Shown piece after piece: positions 46,021-56,379 of a stretch of DNA of 56,379 nucleotides. This DNA comes from Chara braunii. Its lineage: Eukaryota > Streptophyta > Charophyceae > Charales > Characeae. A program made the position numbers and the translations under genes. The DNA lies in contig BFEA01001280.1 of assembly GCA_003427395.1 (NCBI GenBank), positions 15,383 through 71,761 of the forward strand. The letters are read 5' to 3'. The number at the start of each line of letters is the position of its first letter. Position 1 is the stretch's first letter. The notes below the pieces were generated by a model. It did not search any database, was not told the DNA's origin, and worked only from the letters and a program-made list of their open reading frames with translations.

Positions 46021-48701
46021 TTGTCGGGTGCAACAGCAACTAGCAATCTACGAGTAGTATCTCGGCCAGAATGCAGCCCACCATCCACAATCCTGGGGGG
46101 CAACCCCCAAGCACCCGAAAAACCCCTCAAAGGGAGGTGGGTCCCTCGACAGATGGAGCATGAATCACAGCTCTGCTGGATGCTTGTTATGATGATGGGG
46201 TCTTCCCATATACCACTTTCCCACACAGAGAAGTGGAGGTTGTAGACGGAGTAGGTTATTTAAATTTGAATGATGATGTCCATACCGCGACCGTGGCCTG
46301 GCTTAAAGAGCGCACAGTAATCGTCATTTTTGACACACGAGCAGCAAACCTCTCTATGGCACAGGGGGAACAGTTCATCCGCATCTATGAGGATGCTTGG
46401 TTCCAAGACCCCAATTTTAATTCGTCAGGGAAAAGAGGCCGCACGCATGGGGAGGGTCCGAATGTCATGTCTTATGTCGCATGGACACACCGCATTGCCT
46501 AGTGGATGATAGCTAAGGGGCACGACTTTATCCCCTCGAGGGAAGGGCGCGTACGGATCACCTTCTGACCATGGATGACCCAACTTGAATTGGATCAAAT
46601 GAGGGAAGCAGAAAGAGCAGCGAAGTACCGTATTATCGCCCTAAGGGTCCCTCTTGGAGCCCTCTTCTCTTCGGGATATGCAGTACAACTGCTAATGGGC
46701 CCAATCATCCACATGCACCCTCCAGATAGGAGGGAGGATGAGCCCAGACTAGGCAATGTCAAAATCGACTGCGATCCAACTGTGAGGGGAACCTTCAAAG
46801 AGTGGCTAGTTCTCAGATGTCCCACGGGATAAAACCTGCGGATTCAATTTGTCAATCAGGACACTCCGTTCTGTTAAAAATGCATGTGGTGGTTCCACGA
46901 CGAATTTGACCCGGAGTGTCCACGTTTTCTCGAGCCAATGCCTGCAGACAGGCAGACGAGGGGACGAGGAAAAGGTCGAAACCAAGCGGCAAGGCAGAGC
47001 CGATCTTGGTCGCAGCTCCACTCCCAACCCAGCAATGCACGACCGCAACCCAGACCGAGCGGGATCTCCACTCCACCCAGATCTCAAACACCCATATCAC
47101 AACATCCACTGCCTCCCTTCTCCCAGCTATTACTGCCCCCCCCTGCACAGAATGGGCTGCAAGCCAGACAGTATCACCCACCCACACAACCACTCACTTC
47201 GGTCGCCCCCACTCAACACCAACACCCCCCTACAACACTGACACACACCCAACCGGCCGCTCAGCCCTCGGGAATCATTGTTCCGATTCACACGTCCCAG
47301 CCCCCACACATCAACGCTCATCAACACGATCCATACCAAGAGGACGTGCTACACCCCCTGCATCTACCTCCGCCTCCTCTTATGGCAGGGGCAGCGTGGC
47401 CTGCTGGACCAGCAGTCAGACCAGCACCAACTTATCACCCTCCACACCAACAACAGATGCAGGAAAGATCAACCTTTACCTGCTCGCCACCACTCGTGTC
47501 GCTCGTCAGACCCCCATCCGTACCCACACTTCAGCTAGGAGCAACGCTATACATAGCACAACCAGCGAGCAGTCAGCTTCACGCTCAACAAGACTCCCAC
47601 ATTACCTACTTGGACCACACCCTCCTCATGAGTGCAGATACACAGTCAGCGCCACTTGCAATCTCGACTGCCACTACTTCTCTCCCACTAGTCCTTACAC
47701 AATTCCACACCACATATGACAACCCTGAGTATGTTCCCTATCCCAATCAAACAAGCTCAACACTGCACGTCACAGGCCCTCGAGCAGCAGAAACGGGACC
47801 AGCAGGTTAGCGGACAGCAATCCAGGGGGTAGGGGCAACACAGTCAGCAATGCAAGGGGAGGGAGCAGATGCGGTTATGTGAGATCCGAGGTCAGTTCTC
47901 CGTACTACGCCTATGAAGCAGCGAGGCATCAATGAGGAAGGGGACGGAAGAATCACACAAGAGGAAGAGGAGGGCGAAGTGGACTTCTACTCCATACAGC
48001 CAGCCAGGAGCACAGTCCCCTTGGGGGCGGTGCCTACGCAGCAGAGGCCAAACCATCTTACTGGGGGCTTGAGTGGCGAGCCATCAAGCAGCAGGGCAGC
48101 AGGCAGCACAGTGCGACATCAATTGGTAATACTGTGCTTCACGCTAACACCGCAGGGAACCAAGGTAATGGCCAAAAGAACGGAACAGGGAATGCTGGCA
48201 ATCCCCACGGTGTCAGTCAGCGCCTCCCCAACGTCCACAGAAGCAGTCAAAACCGCACCACCCTCCTTTTTTGCAAACCGCTTCCCATTCAGGCTGGTCC
48301 CAGGCATTCGAATCGGCAGAAAGACGACAGTTGCCGCAGCAGGCGGCAGTTGGCACTTTTCAATGGGCGTCATTGACGTTAAGGTCTCACTGGACACCGC
48401 TGCGCTTCTTGCCACACAAGGCATCGTATGGCTGGCATCCANCTGGCTCAGTGCTACAGTTGAGGAACTGCAGGACGTTTTTCTAACANAAGATGTGAAT
48501 GTCAGGCTTGTTGCAGAGTTCTGCACAACCTTGGCCACGGAGAAGCAGCCACACTCAGCGGGTNTCCGGAACCTGCTCCTCACTCCCTGGTCAGGCCCAG
48601 CCGAACCCCAGACAGCCAGAAGGCAGCGCCAAGAAAGGGCCCAAGGCGAAGAACCAACAGGGATCCAAACAACCGCCGCAGCCAGCATAGCTTATGTCTA
48701 G
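46021..48701 (+). pseudogene. LINE ORF1 (nucleic-acid-binding protein), several stops
   Basis: The likely frame starts near 46021 in frame 1 and moves to frame 3 around 46185. Frame 3 then runs to TAG at 48699, broken by stops at 46500, 46566, 46830 and 46875. The N-terminal half has the W-rich pattern of plant LINE ORF1 proteins (TATVAWLKER, IYEDAW, PWMTQLELDQ). It ends in a Cys/His knuckle C-x2-C-x4-H-x6-C at about 46872-46922. The following 250 residues are Pro/Gln/His-rich and low-complexity, and a last Glu/Ala-rich part runs to 48701. ORF1 would bind LINE RNA. It overlaps the ORF2 start by 8 nt. Confidence 0.6.
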
Positions 48702-50163
48702 TCTCAGACTGGCCACCTGGAACGTCTGAGGTATGAGGGATACCTCTGACAGATTCAAGAAAACGCAGATTAAGAGGTGGGCTCATGATTAGAGGCTTCA
48801 GGCAATTCTGTTACAGGAGACCAAGTTGGACGAGACCAAGATTGCGCAATGCAGCAATTGGTGGAAGGGCCCACAACTGTGGGCACCAACAGACGGAACC
48901 AAGGGGGGCTGCGCCATACTCTTCCATCGGAACCTGGACTTTGAGTCACTTGAGCAGGAAGCGGACATCTGGGGACACTGGGCCTGGTGGAGAATTAGAC
49001 TAGGCAACAAGGAATGGGTGATTATGACTGTATATACCCCTGCTGAGCCACGTGAGCGACGCCTCTTTCTAGAGGAGTTGCATGCTATAGTCCCACTGAC
49101 ACATGGAGACAATCTGATTTTAGCAGGAGACTTCAATCTTGTGCTCACACCAGGCCNCGACTCGCAGGTAGTAGGCCTGGGAAANGCAGATGGCATCATG
49201 CTATCAGACTTCATGTCAGCGCGGGGGCTGGTTGACTCCTACAAGACTACCCACCCCACGGAACCTGGATATACCTGGTTCTTTTCGCAGCTTACAAACG
49301 ACCATCCGCCTCCAAAGCGCTGGCTAGACTTGGTACTTACAGTTGGTGCAGCATGGGAGACTCTCACCACAATCGAGAGATCCATTGAATCCATCTCCGA
49401 TCACAGACCACTAGTAGTCAACTTCGAATTGGCTGACCAGTTGGTAAGGGGACCAGGCACCTTTCGGCTGAACACGGACCTGCTCAAGGCTCCAGGCATA
49501 GTACAATGGGTTGCAGAACATTGGGAGGGATGGCACCGCACAAGGGTAGACTTCGACACGGAGGAGGACTGGCTGCAGATGGGGTTCAGAGTGGTCACAA
49601 GGGCGCTGGACGTCTTCTCACGTATCCAGGCCAGGGGCAGAAGAGAGGAGGAAAAGAAATTGAGGGACGTCATTGCAAATGCAGAGGCTGAGTTGGACAA
49701 GAATCCGCTCACAGAGTTGTACTGGCAGCACCAGCGGGATAGGGCCCTACAAGAGCTGGAGGAGATACANGTGAAACANCAAGTACTCTGGGCCAGCAGG
49801 GCACAGGAAAGCGGAATGACTACCAGCGACAGAATGACTAAGGAAATGTTCCAACGGGTATGCCTACCACGGGGGCACTCCCTCATGAGGGAGTTGCATC
49901 ACCCTTTCTATCAAGAAGCAGCACCGACAAAAGACTCTGAAGCAATAGGTGAATACACACTCACCTACTTCAAAGACATTCTCACCTCAAGGAGGCAGCT
50001 CGATTTGTCGCTCCAGCAGCTAAGGGAAGAGGATGACTTGTGGCAGCATACTCAGGCAAGACTGTCCCACGAAGCCAGACAGCGACTGGAAAAACCACTA
50101 ACGTTGGAGGAACTAGTAAAACAGGCTGTCAAGGCCATGGCCAGAGGAAAGTACCCTGTTCTA
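48694..50163 (+). pseudogene. LINE ORF2, APE-type endonuclease part
   Basis: ATG 48694 opens frame 1 with LATWNV, then TGA at 48727 and TAG at 48787. After that come LLQETKLD, the WWRIRLGNKEWVIMTVYTP strand, AGDFN (GDFN at 49126-49137) and SDHRP (SDH at 49396-49404), the hallmarks of an apurinic-like endonuclease that nicks target DNA. The following 220 residues are helical linker. Near 50155 a small deletion and frame shift remove the start of the RT (the usual PG-DG segment) and shift to frame 2. Confidence 0.8.
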
Positions 50164-51077
50164 TGAAGCAACATGGGACCACATAGGGCCTATCCTGCTC
50201 AACAGCTACAACAGAATAGTACTTCAAGGTAGTACGCTAACTGAGGACATGAAACTTGGCATCATCAAGCTAATCTACAAGAAGGGTGACAAGTGCAACG
50301 TCCGAAACTTGCGGCCCATCTCGTGCCTCAATGTCTCTTACAAGATACTCGCCAAGGTCCTGGCTAGAAGGCTGGCTCCTCACCTTTTAACGTTAGTGCA
50401 TACAGATCAAGGAGCATTCGTGCAGGGCAGATTCATAGCCGAGAACATGCTGATGGCAACAGACGCGCTTGAGATCATCGAAAAGGAGGACAGACAAGTG
50501 ATGGTGGTAATGCTCGACCTCGAAAAGGCCTACGATTGAGTTAACTGGTCTTTTGTTCTGGCCACCCTGGAGCATATGGGCTTCGGTCCCATCTACAGAC
50601 GTTGGGTTAAGGAGCTCTATAGTCAATGCCAACGGGTTCCTATCGCAAACATTCTCACTCACACCATCATTGCGTCAGGGATGCCCTCTCGCATCACTAC
50701 TCTTCACCGTTCAGATGGAGGTTCTCTTGAATGCCCTCCGAGCCGCTCCTCACATTCGAGCATTGGACCTGGGAGACGGTGATACTATGCTCACCGGCGC
50801 CATTGCTGACGGCCTCCTGCTCACCATGGAGGCAGAACCAGAATCTATAAACAGAGCCAAAGCATTGTTGGACTCGTATGCGCAACTGTCGGAGGCCCGG
50901 GTCAACTGGGACAAATCTGTTTACTTCATACCAGCAAGATATAACCTCCCAAAAGCAGACTGGGGCATGAAACGAGTCCAACCGGAGGTGTCAGAAAGGT
51001 ACATAGGTATGCAAGTCTCTCTCACCAATGCACAACCGAAGCAACAAGCCCTCCTTCGATCCAAGAACACAGGCTAA
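50164..51077 (+). pseudogene. LINE ORF2, reverse transcriptase
   Basis: Frame 2 carries LRPISCLN, DQGAFVQGRFI and motif A LDLEKAYD (50513-50536), followed directly by TGA 50537. A shift to frame 3 occurs near 50620, after which RQGCPLASLLF (motif B) follows. At the catalytic motif C position the sequence is IADG (50802-50813) where YADD is expected, so the second Asp is lost. The RT is inactive on both counts. Confidence 0.8.
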
Positions 51078-52916
51078 CATACAACGATGCAGGGTAGCAG
51101 TGGGGGTCTCACTTCTCGGCCGGGCGCTGCTACTCACCTCTGTTGTCTTCGCCCAACTTTGGCATGTGCCAGCAGTATGTCAGTGCTTGATCTCCAAGCC
51201 AACAGTTAAAGCGATTACCTCTGACGCCGCCAGGTATCTTTGGAAGCCAGGAGCTCAGGAGGAGCAGGGGTTTGTTCCCAAATGCGCTTGGACAAAGGTA
51301 ACAACGGCGAAAGAACAGGGGGGATTGGGTGTCATTGACTCGCAGAAGCAAAAACTTGCACTATTCACCAAGTGGCTCCTCAGGGCGGCGATGCAGACAG
51401 AAAGAAAGACTTGGATCGCCATATTGGAATACCTCCTGCAGCAAAAGCTTTCACTGGCAAACAAACAAGATGTTTGGTTCGCTGTTTTTATGCCTTCCTT
51501 TCTGCGCAGGCAGCCACGATCACAGCTGGCAGGAGCCTGTTGGACAGCATGGAGGACTCTTGCTCCATTGTGCACTAGCGAGACGACTACGAGAGAGGAG
51601 GTTTTGATGCAGCCCCTATTTGACAACCTGCAAATTCTTAATAACCAGGGGACACCCTTCTCAGCTACAGCCACCCCGGGCAATTTCGGGAAAAGATGGA
51701 CAGAGAAGGTCTGATCCGGGTACAAGATCTGTGGAACGAAGACTCACAGGAATGGTCCACGGAGGAGGACATCAAGCATAAGTTGGGAAGGCTCCAGTTG
51801 GTNGCAGAAAGGAGGACTAGTCTGATATCAGCGATCTGCTTTGCTCAGACGACCCAGTGCAGGGGAAATGGTACTCCCCCAGTGCAAGAATGGGGGGACA
51901 AGAAGCAATCCAAGTCCNAGAGCAGTTGCTAGTGGACAATGACACGTGGCGGGCACAGACTTGGAGGACAGTAGAAGGAACAAGATATATCGGGAGACTT
52001 TCAACCTCAAGGCATGATCGCCCTACACTCCACATGCGACTTGCAACAGATTCGAGTCCACACTAACACCAGGAACGGCCGTTCAGCATACGATATCATA
52101 GCCAAAGGGACTCCATTGAGGCTGCTGAGGATAGACCCGATGTGTCATTATTGGTACCGGAGACAAGGTCGCAGGAAGTGCCTGTACCAATACACGACAG
52201 GGCTGGGAAGGCTTCTTCAAGTGAAAGGGGAACCACTCCCAAGGATTGCTGCTGAGCGTTTAAACAGGTCTGGCACCTCGGACAATCACAGTATCACGGA
52301 GGGAGAAATGAAAACTCTCTNGGCACAACTCCCATCTCTGCCATCACAAAAGCTAGCGGGGCTTCTATGGCTCATGTCGCATGCCGCAGTCCCCTGCTCA
52401 GTAAGGCTGTTCGAACAAGGAATGGACATTGAAACCAAATGCTTGCGCTGTGGAAGAAGAGAGGAGGAGACGCTACAAGACCTGTTCTGGGACTGCCCAG
52501 CATCCAAGCGAATCTGGCGCTGGTGGGAGCAGCACTGGCAGCGCTTCGTCGGCCCTCTGCTGAGTTGGGACGAGACATGGGTCCTACACGGTCGCATTCC
52601 AGAAACTTGGTTCAAGCACACAGGGCGGGGCTATGTAGCGCAAGCCATCCGCTCTATCCTCATTTGGGTCGTTTGGGAAGACCGCAACAGCGTCCTGTTC
52701 AGGGAACAATGGTCGGCGGACGACACGTTAATACAGAGGATCAAGCACTGGATCCGGATAATGATTCGGGTAGACTGGAACAGGAAAGCTGCAAGGGGCA
52801 AATCCATCAGAGGCAAACACTGGTTTCTGGCTACCTGGGCAAGAGACAACCAGCTGGCGGCAGTCACACACGGGGGCAAAATGGTGCTCTCCCCCTGGCT
52901 TACTGCTGAGAAGTAG
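51078..52916 (+). pseudogene. LINE ORF2, thumb/connection and zf-RVT C-terminus
   Basis: Frame 1 (to 51714) carries the WKPGAQEEQGFVPKCAW and EQGGLGV blocks seen after RT in plant LINEs. It then shifts to frame 3, with a stop at 51930. From about 51950 to 52916 the frame is open and includes the zinc-binding reverse-transcriptase domain CLRCGRREEE...DLFWDCPASKRIW (52437-52517), in which the usual His before LFW is replaced. It ends at TAG 52914. Confidence 0.7.
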
Positions 52917-53605
52917 CACCTTCCGAGGCGTCGTAATCCCCCTCTCATCCCCCTCTCTATTCTGAATACGCACCCTTGTTACCCTACCATTATCTCCCCT
53001 CTCCTGTCTGTTCGTGGTTTTGGGCCCCTCCGCCCCGGTCCCCCCCCTACGCTCTTCTCTGTTATGCTCTCCTCTGTTATCTCTCCCCCCCCTCTCAAGC
53101 TTCAATCTATCCCCCGGTGAACCAGGGCACTCGTTTCAAGTTGACAGCCGCAGTAGGCTACCTAGGGTAGGGAGGGTAGGGAGGGTAGGAGAGTGCCCAG
53201 GACCTAGATTAGGAGTCTGTAATGCCTCCTCGCGGCTGTGCTAGGCCGAGTTCAGGCCGGTTTAGGCCTGTGCAAGTCTAGGTAGATTGAGCCAGTTGTC
53301 TAGGGAGGTTTAGAGGCTAGATAGGACAAGTAGAGGGACTGTTGCTCAGGGAGAGTACAACTTAGTGGACAACAGGCTGAGACATTCCAGAGTACAATGA
53401 GGTGAGAACTCGTTTGTCAGGCCAGTGTTCAACACAGCTTGACTTTATCAGACAGTACCGTTTGGTAGAGGCCGTAGCGTAGGTCTCCTGTTCAGGCTGA
53501 GGATTGTAAGCTAAACCGGCTGATGCTGCCGGGATAACTCCGGGTTGAATTGTGAGGTCCCCGGCCTCAAACCTTCCCTTTTGGAATATAATTCGACTTT
53601 TTGGG
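52917..53605 (+). other. LINE 3' UTR with a G-quadruplex motif
   Basis: It has no frame of note. GGGTAGGGAGGGTAGGGAGG (53165-53184), continued by GTAGGA, gives five G-tracts separated by one or two bases. Confidence 0.55.
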
Positions 53606-53654
53606 GAAAAAAAAAAAAAGAAAAAAAAAAAAAAAAGAAGGGAAAGAAAAAGGT
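53606..53654 (+). other. A-rich tail of the LINE
   Basis: Runs of A broken by single G or GG end the LINE on the same strand as its ORFs. This suits target-primed insertion. Confidence 0.55.
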
Positions 53655-54091
53655 TCCCCCTGTAAGCGTGCCCTCAGGACGCATCTCGAAGGAACGTCGC
53701 AGTCCCTCTCGTTCGGGGTTATCTGCCCGATTGCGAAGCATAGCGACTTGGCCGTCCCGCCTATATATTTTGTGCCATGGAAGCATGGTCCTAGCTGTTC
53801 ATGACGGCCAGGTACACGATTTCTTAGCAGTACCTGGGCATCAGCGCGTCCTCGCCTTGTGAAAAGTAGGAGCTTCCCACGGGTTTCTAGAAAAGACCGT
53901 TTGCCCCGAGCACAACGTACCCTTATTTTGACTGTAGCGGGCCGGAAACATCCCTTGTATACGTTCATTTTCAGGGTGCGTTATATTCGGGGTAAAGCGG
54001 TAGCCCACAGGAATCGACGATGGCTTCTGATTTAAAAAAAAACGAAAAAACAAAAGGCTACTGACCGGAGCTGCGTAGCAGTCCAGGAGTG
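53655..54091. other. Noncoding spacer
   Basis: I see no gene, tRNA or clear repeat here; open frames are short and unsupported. Confidence 0.4.
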
Positions 54092-54260
54092 GCCGACCAC
54101 ATTTGGAGGTTTCCAGAAGTCGGCGACCGCACGGTGGAACTTTACTGTGAGTTAAAAAAAAAAAAAAAAAAAAAAAAACTTACTGTGAGTCATTTCGAAG
54201 TCTCCAGAAGTCGGGGACCTCCACCGCCGTCATTTCGCGAGGTTTCCAGAAGTCGCCGAC
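54092..54260 (+). promoter_or_regulatory. Distal heat-shock-element and GCCGAC cluster
   Basis: Three 13-mers fit nGAAnnTTCnnGAAn with one mismatch: GAGGTTTCCAGAA (54106-54118 and 54239-54251) and GAAGTCTCCAGAA (54197-54209). GCCGAC lies at 54092-54097 and 54255-54260, and on the minus strand at 54119-54124. A poly-A run at 54155-54175 separates them. Confidence 0.5.
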
Positions 54261-54560
54261 CATCTGGTTTCATCGACCAGGAGTTTCTGAACACGTTTTT
54301 GTTTTTCTTTTTCTAACCACATTTTGGACGTCCCCAGGGGTCAGGTACCATTAGCAAAGAGGATTGGATTGAGTTCCTGAACCTGGACGAGTTTTGCGCA
54401 GAGATGCAGAAAAGCAGATCCCATCGGAATGTTTTGCATTTTTCCACAGACAAGTCCAGATTCAGGAATCAAAGCCAATCCTCTGTGCTACCCGGTAGTG
54501 GGACCAAGCCCCAGAACTTAGGGACCACATGGTGGAATCATTGAAGCGCCAGTCCTTTTT

Positions 54561-54795
54561 GATGTTTCCAGAAGGGGGCGCCGACCAACACCGGCGCCCC
54601 TTTTTTTGATGGAGTTTCGAGAAGGCGCCGACCACCACCCGCGCCTTTTTTTTTGAAGTTTCGAGAAGGCGCCGACCACCACCCGCGCCTTTTTTTTTGA
54701 AGTTTCGAGAAGGCGCCGACCACCGCCCGCGCCTTTTTTTTTGAAGTTTCGAGAAGGCGCCGACCATCGTTTTCAAGTTTCGAGAGTTTCACGAG
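54561..54795 (+). promoter_or_regulatory. Tandem HSE plus GCCGAC repeats upstream of the sHSP
   Basis: The perfect three-unit heat-shock element GAAGTTTCGAGAA occurs at 54655-54667, 54699-54711 and 54743-54755, with a 44-bp period. Near-perfect copies lie at 54611-54623 and 54561-54573. Each is followed within about 4 bp by GCCGAC (54580, 54627, 54671, 54715, 54759), the DRE/CRT core. HSEs bind heat-shock factor, and the DRE core binds DREB/CBF factors in land plants. The cluster ends about 200 bp before the TATA box. Confidence 0.7.
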
Positions 54796-54958
54796 GTCCC
54801 CGCGCGCCATCGCATGGCGCCGGAGCGCGACACGTGGCCGCGGACCACAGACGCGCCGTCTCGAGGCGCGGTCCAGGCGCGTCTGGCTCCTCCCAGCGGG
54901 AGCCTCCAGCAACCCCTCCGCCCTACATCTCGCCAGAATCGGAGGTCGCGCTCAGCTC

Positions 54959-54966
54959 TATAAATA
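54959..54966 (+). promoter_or_regulatory. TATA box of the sHSP gene
   Basis: TATAAATA lies downstream of the HSE array. It would start transcription near 54990, giving a leader of about 600 nt. A possible leader-intron acceptor (CTCTCTATCAG) lies near 55438, but no convincing donor is proven. Confidence 0.6.
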
Positions 54967-55439
54967 CTCTACGCCTTCCTCAATTGGGCATGTCAATCTC
55001 ATAGTACTATCAATAATCTCGTTGCCAACTACTGATGCGCTATTGCATTCGACGAAGGCACTCAGAGCTTCAGGTGGACAACTGATTCATAGCTCTCCGT
55101 CGAGACGTTGTACCACTCTCCCTTCATTCGTATTTCAGTGGAGTGGTCGGGCCGTCTCTCAGTCACCATAGCAGGCTGGCCAGCTACATGAGGTTCGCTC
55201 ACAGCGGGGGCTTTTGCTCTCTCCTGAAGTGATCTCTGTGTTCACCGGAGACCGTTCTCTGCTCCTTGGAAAGTTGATCTTCGCTCCTAGCTGCCTACTC
55301 TTGGCTGTGCTTGAGTTACTCTCGGCCCTTCTCCTTCCTTTCCATCGCCAAAGCTCCATCTTGTCGTACTGTGTCCTTGCTCTCTTAAAAAACTCGCTCG
55401 TCGTAGCGATTTTCACTTCGCTGTGTTCTCTCTATCAGC

Positions 55440-55595
55440 ACCTCCCGACATTGTCGTTCTTCTTTTCACACCCCTCTTCTCCTTCCTCTCTCTCTCTGTC
55501 TCTTCTTTTGCTACCCCTCGTTTCCTGTCTCGCTCTTGTCTTTTGCTACCCCTCTTCTCCTCTGTCTAATTGAGTAGTCTTCATTACCTTCCACC
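55440..55595 (+). other. CT-rich leader before the sHSP start
   Basis: Pyrimidine-rich sequence with a duplicated CTTTTGCTACCCCTC (about 55506 and 55541) ends in CCACCATGG, a strong Kozak context. Confidence 0.5.
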
Positions 55596-56111
55596 ATGGC
55601 GTTGTCCCGGTATGATCCCTTTTTTGGATTTGGGCGGGATTCTGTCCTTGGATCCATGGCAGACACAATGCGGCAGATGACGACGATGCTGGGTGATGAC
55701 ATGTTCAAGATGCTAGATGAGCCCAGTCGCGCATTCATGCGGGAGTCGCACGCTATGGCGAACACTGCAGTGGATGTGAAGGAGACGCCCACGGCCTACC
55801 AGTTCGTCGCTGACCTGCCTGGACTTAGTCGCGAGGAGGTCAAGGTGCAGCTCGAGAATGGAAACGTCTTGGTGATCAGCGGAGAGCGCCACCGCGAGAA
55901 GACGACGAAGGGGGGAGAAGGAGGAGGAGAGAAGTATCATCGCATGGAGCGCAGCTCCGGGTCGTTCATGCGGCGCTTCACATTGCCCGAGAATTTGGAG
56001 GTGGAGAAGATTGGCGCGCAGTGCAAGGACGGCGTCCTCACCGTCACGGTACCGAAGGTTCCGCCCAAGGAGCCGGAGAAGCCAAAGGTTGTTGACGTCA
56101 ACATCAGTTGA
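55596..56111 (+). CDS. Small heat-shock protein (HSP20), cytosolic class II-like
   Basis: This is an uninterrupted 171-residue single-exon ORF starting in CCACCATGG and ending in TGA. It is an ATP-independent chaperone that forms oligomers and holds unfolding proteins. The alpha-crystallin domain spans about residues 55-155, with DLPG (73-76), VLVISGER (91-98) and the signature GVLTVTVPK (146-154). The tail ends in VDV (166-168), matching the I/V-x-I/V oligomer anchor. The segment PSRAFMRESHAMANTAVDVKE, with its AMA-x-T-x-DVKE core before the domain, is a class II trait. No signal or transit peptide and no C-terminal targeting motif are visible, so the cytosol is expected. The N-terminus holds six Met at residues 21-39 in a 3-5 residue rhythm, unusual for class II. 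Upstream HSEs and a TATA box predict heat induction. Confidence 0.92.
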   Translation: MALSRYDPFFGFGRDSVLGSMADTMRQMTTMLGDDMFKMLDEPSRAFMRESHAMANTAVDVKETPTAYQFVADLPGLSREEVKVQLENGNVLVISGERHREKTTKGGEGGGEKYHRMERSSGSFMRRFTLPENLEVEKIGAQCKDGVLTVTVPKVPPKEPEKPKVVDVNIS

Positions 56112-56305
56112 ACGTTGTGGAAGTCGGACGAGTCTCAGCAAGCAAGGAAATGTATACTGATTGTGCATATGCGGGTGTTCCGTTGCGCCGTCGTCCCTGT
56201 CTGATGGGAAGCGTCGCACTGCGCAGGTGGGTAGGAAGACGGCTACGGCTACGGCAGTCGGTGCCAACAGTGGGAACGTAAAAACTTCCTGTGTGGGGAG
56301 GAATT

Positions 56306-56311
<6 letters not shown>

Positions 56312-56379
<68 letters not shown>
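56312..56379 (+). repeat. (GA)n microsatellite at window end
   Basis: At least 34 GA units run to the end of the window. It lies about 200 bp after the sHSP stop codon. Confidence 0.97.

Larger units (their letters stand above)
46021..53654 (+). mobile_element. Degenerate L1-type LINE with A-rich tail
   Basis: ORF1 with a zinc knuckle, then ORF2 with APE endonuclease, RT and a zf-RVT domain, then about 0.7 kb of 3' UTR and an A-rich tail (53606-53654) on the same strand, is the plant L1 order. Stops and frameshifts are frequent. The exact 5' end and target-site duplications were not established. Confidence 0.75.

Overview
This window looks like draft nuclear DNA of a streptophyte, most likely a charophyte alga or another plant. 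It is almost entirely retroelements, with one host gene at the right edge: a plant-type cytosolic small heat-shock protein at 55596-56111. Eukaryotic signs are the plant-like sHSP, a TATA box, a Kozak start, splice-site-like sequences, a Ty3/gypsy element, an L1-type LINE and tRNA-derived repeats. Species assignment is inference. Scattered Ns and a 165-N gap show the assembly is imperfect in the repeats.

Layout. (1) 1-8546, minus strand: the 3' end of one copy of a very large LTR retrotransposon (partial LTR 1-7702, then 844 bp of 3' internal sequence). (2) 8547-13125: AT-rich spacer with decayed direct repeats and a cluster of tRNA-like, A-tailed sequences. (3) 13126-41945, plus strand: an apparently full-length copy of about 28.8 kb. 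Its direct LTRs are 8.5-8.8 kb. The outer ends are flanked by ACCGT, the 5' LTR is TGTCG...CGACA, and a primer-binding site follows 2 nt after it. The internal region runs leader with a likely intron, gag with CCHC, protease, RT, RNase H, DD35E integrase, then a second Gag-like reading frame with its own CCHC knuckle. After that come noncoding sequence and a tRNA-Asp-like cloverleaf. Many stops and frameshifts make the copy non-autonomous. (4) 41951-46020: noncoding DNA with tRNA-like repeats, a GT/GA microsatellite and 30-bp repeats. (5) about 46021-53654: a degenerate LINE (ORF1, ORF2 with APE endonuclease, RT and zf-RVT, 3' UTR, A-rich tail). (6) 53655-56379: the sHSP locus.

Three things deserve most attention. 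First, the giant-LTR element with its second Gag-like frame. Second, the array of ten hairpins in each LTR, which share the loop AACTTA while their stems change in a compensatory way. Third, the sHSP upstream region, where perfect heat-shock elements and GCCGAC (DRE/CRT-core) motifs have been amplified together in 44-bp tandem repeats.
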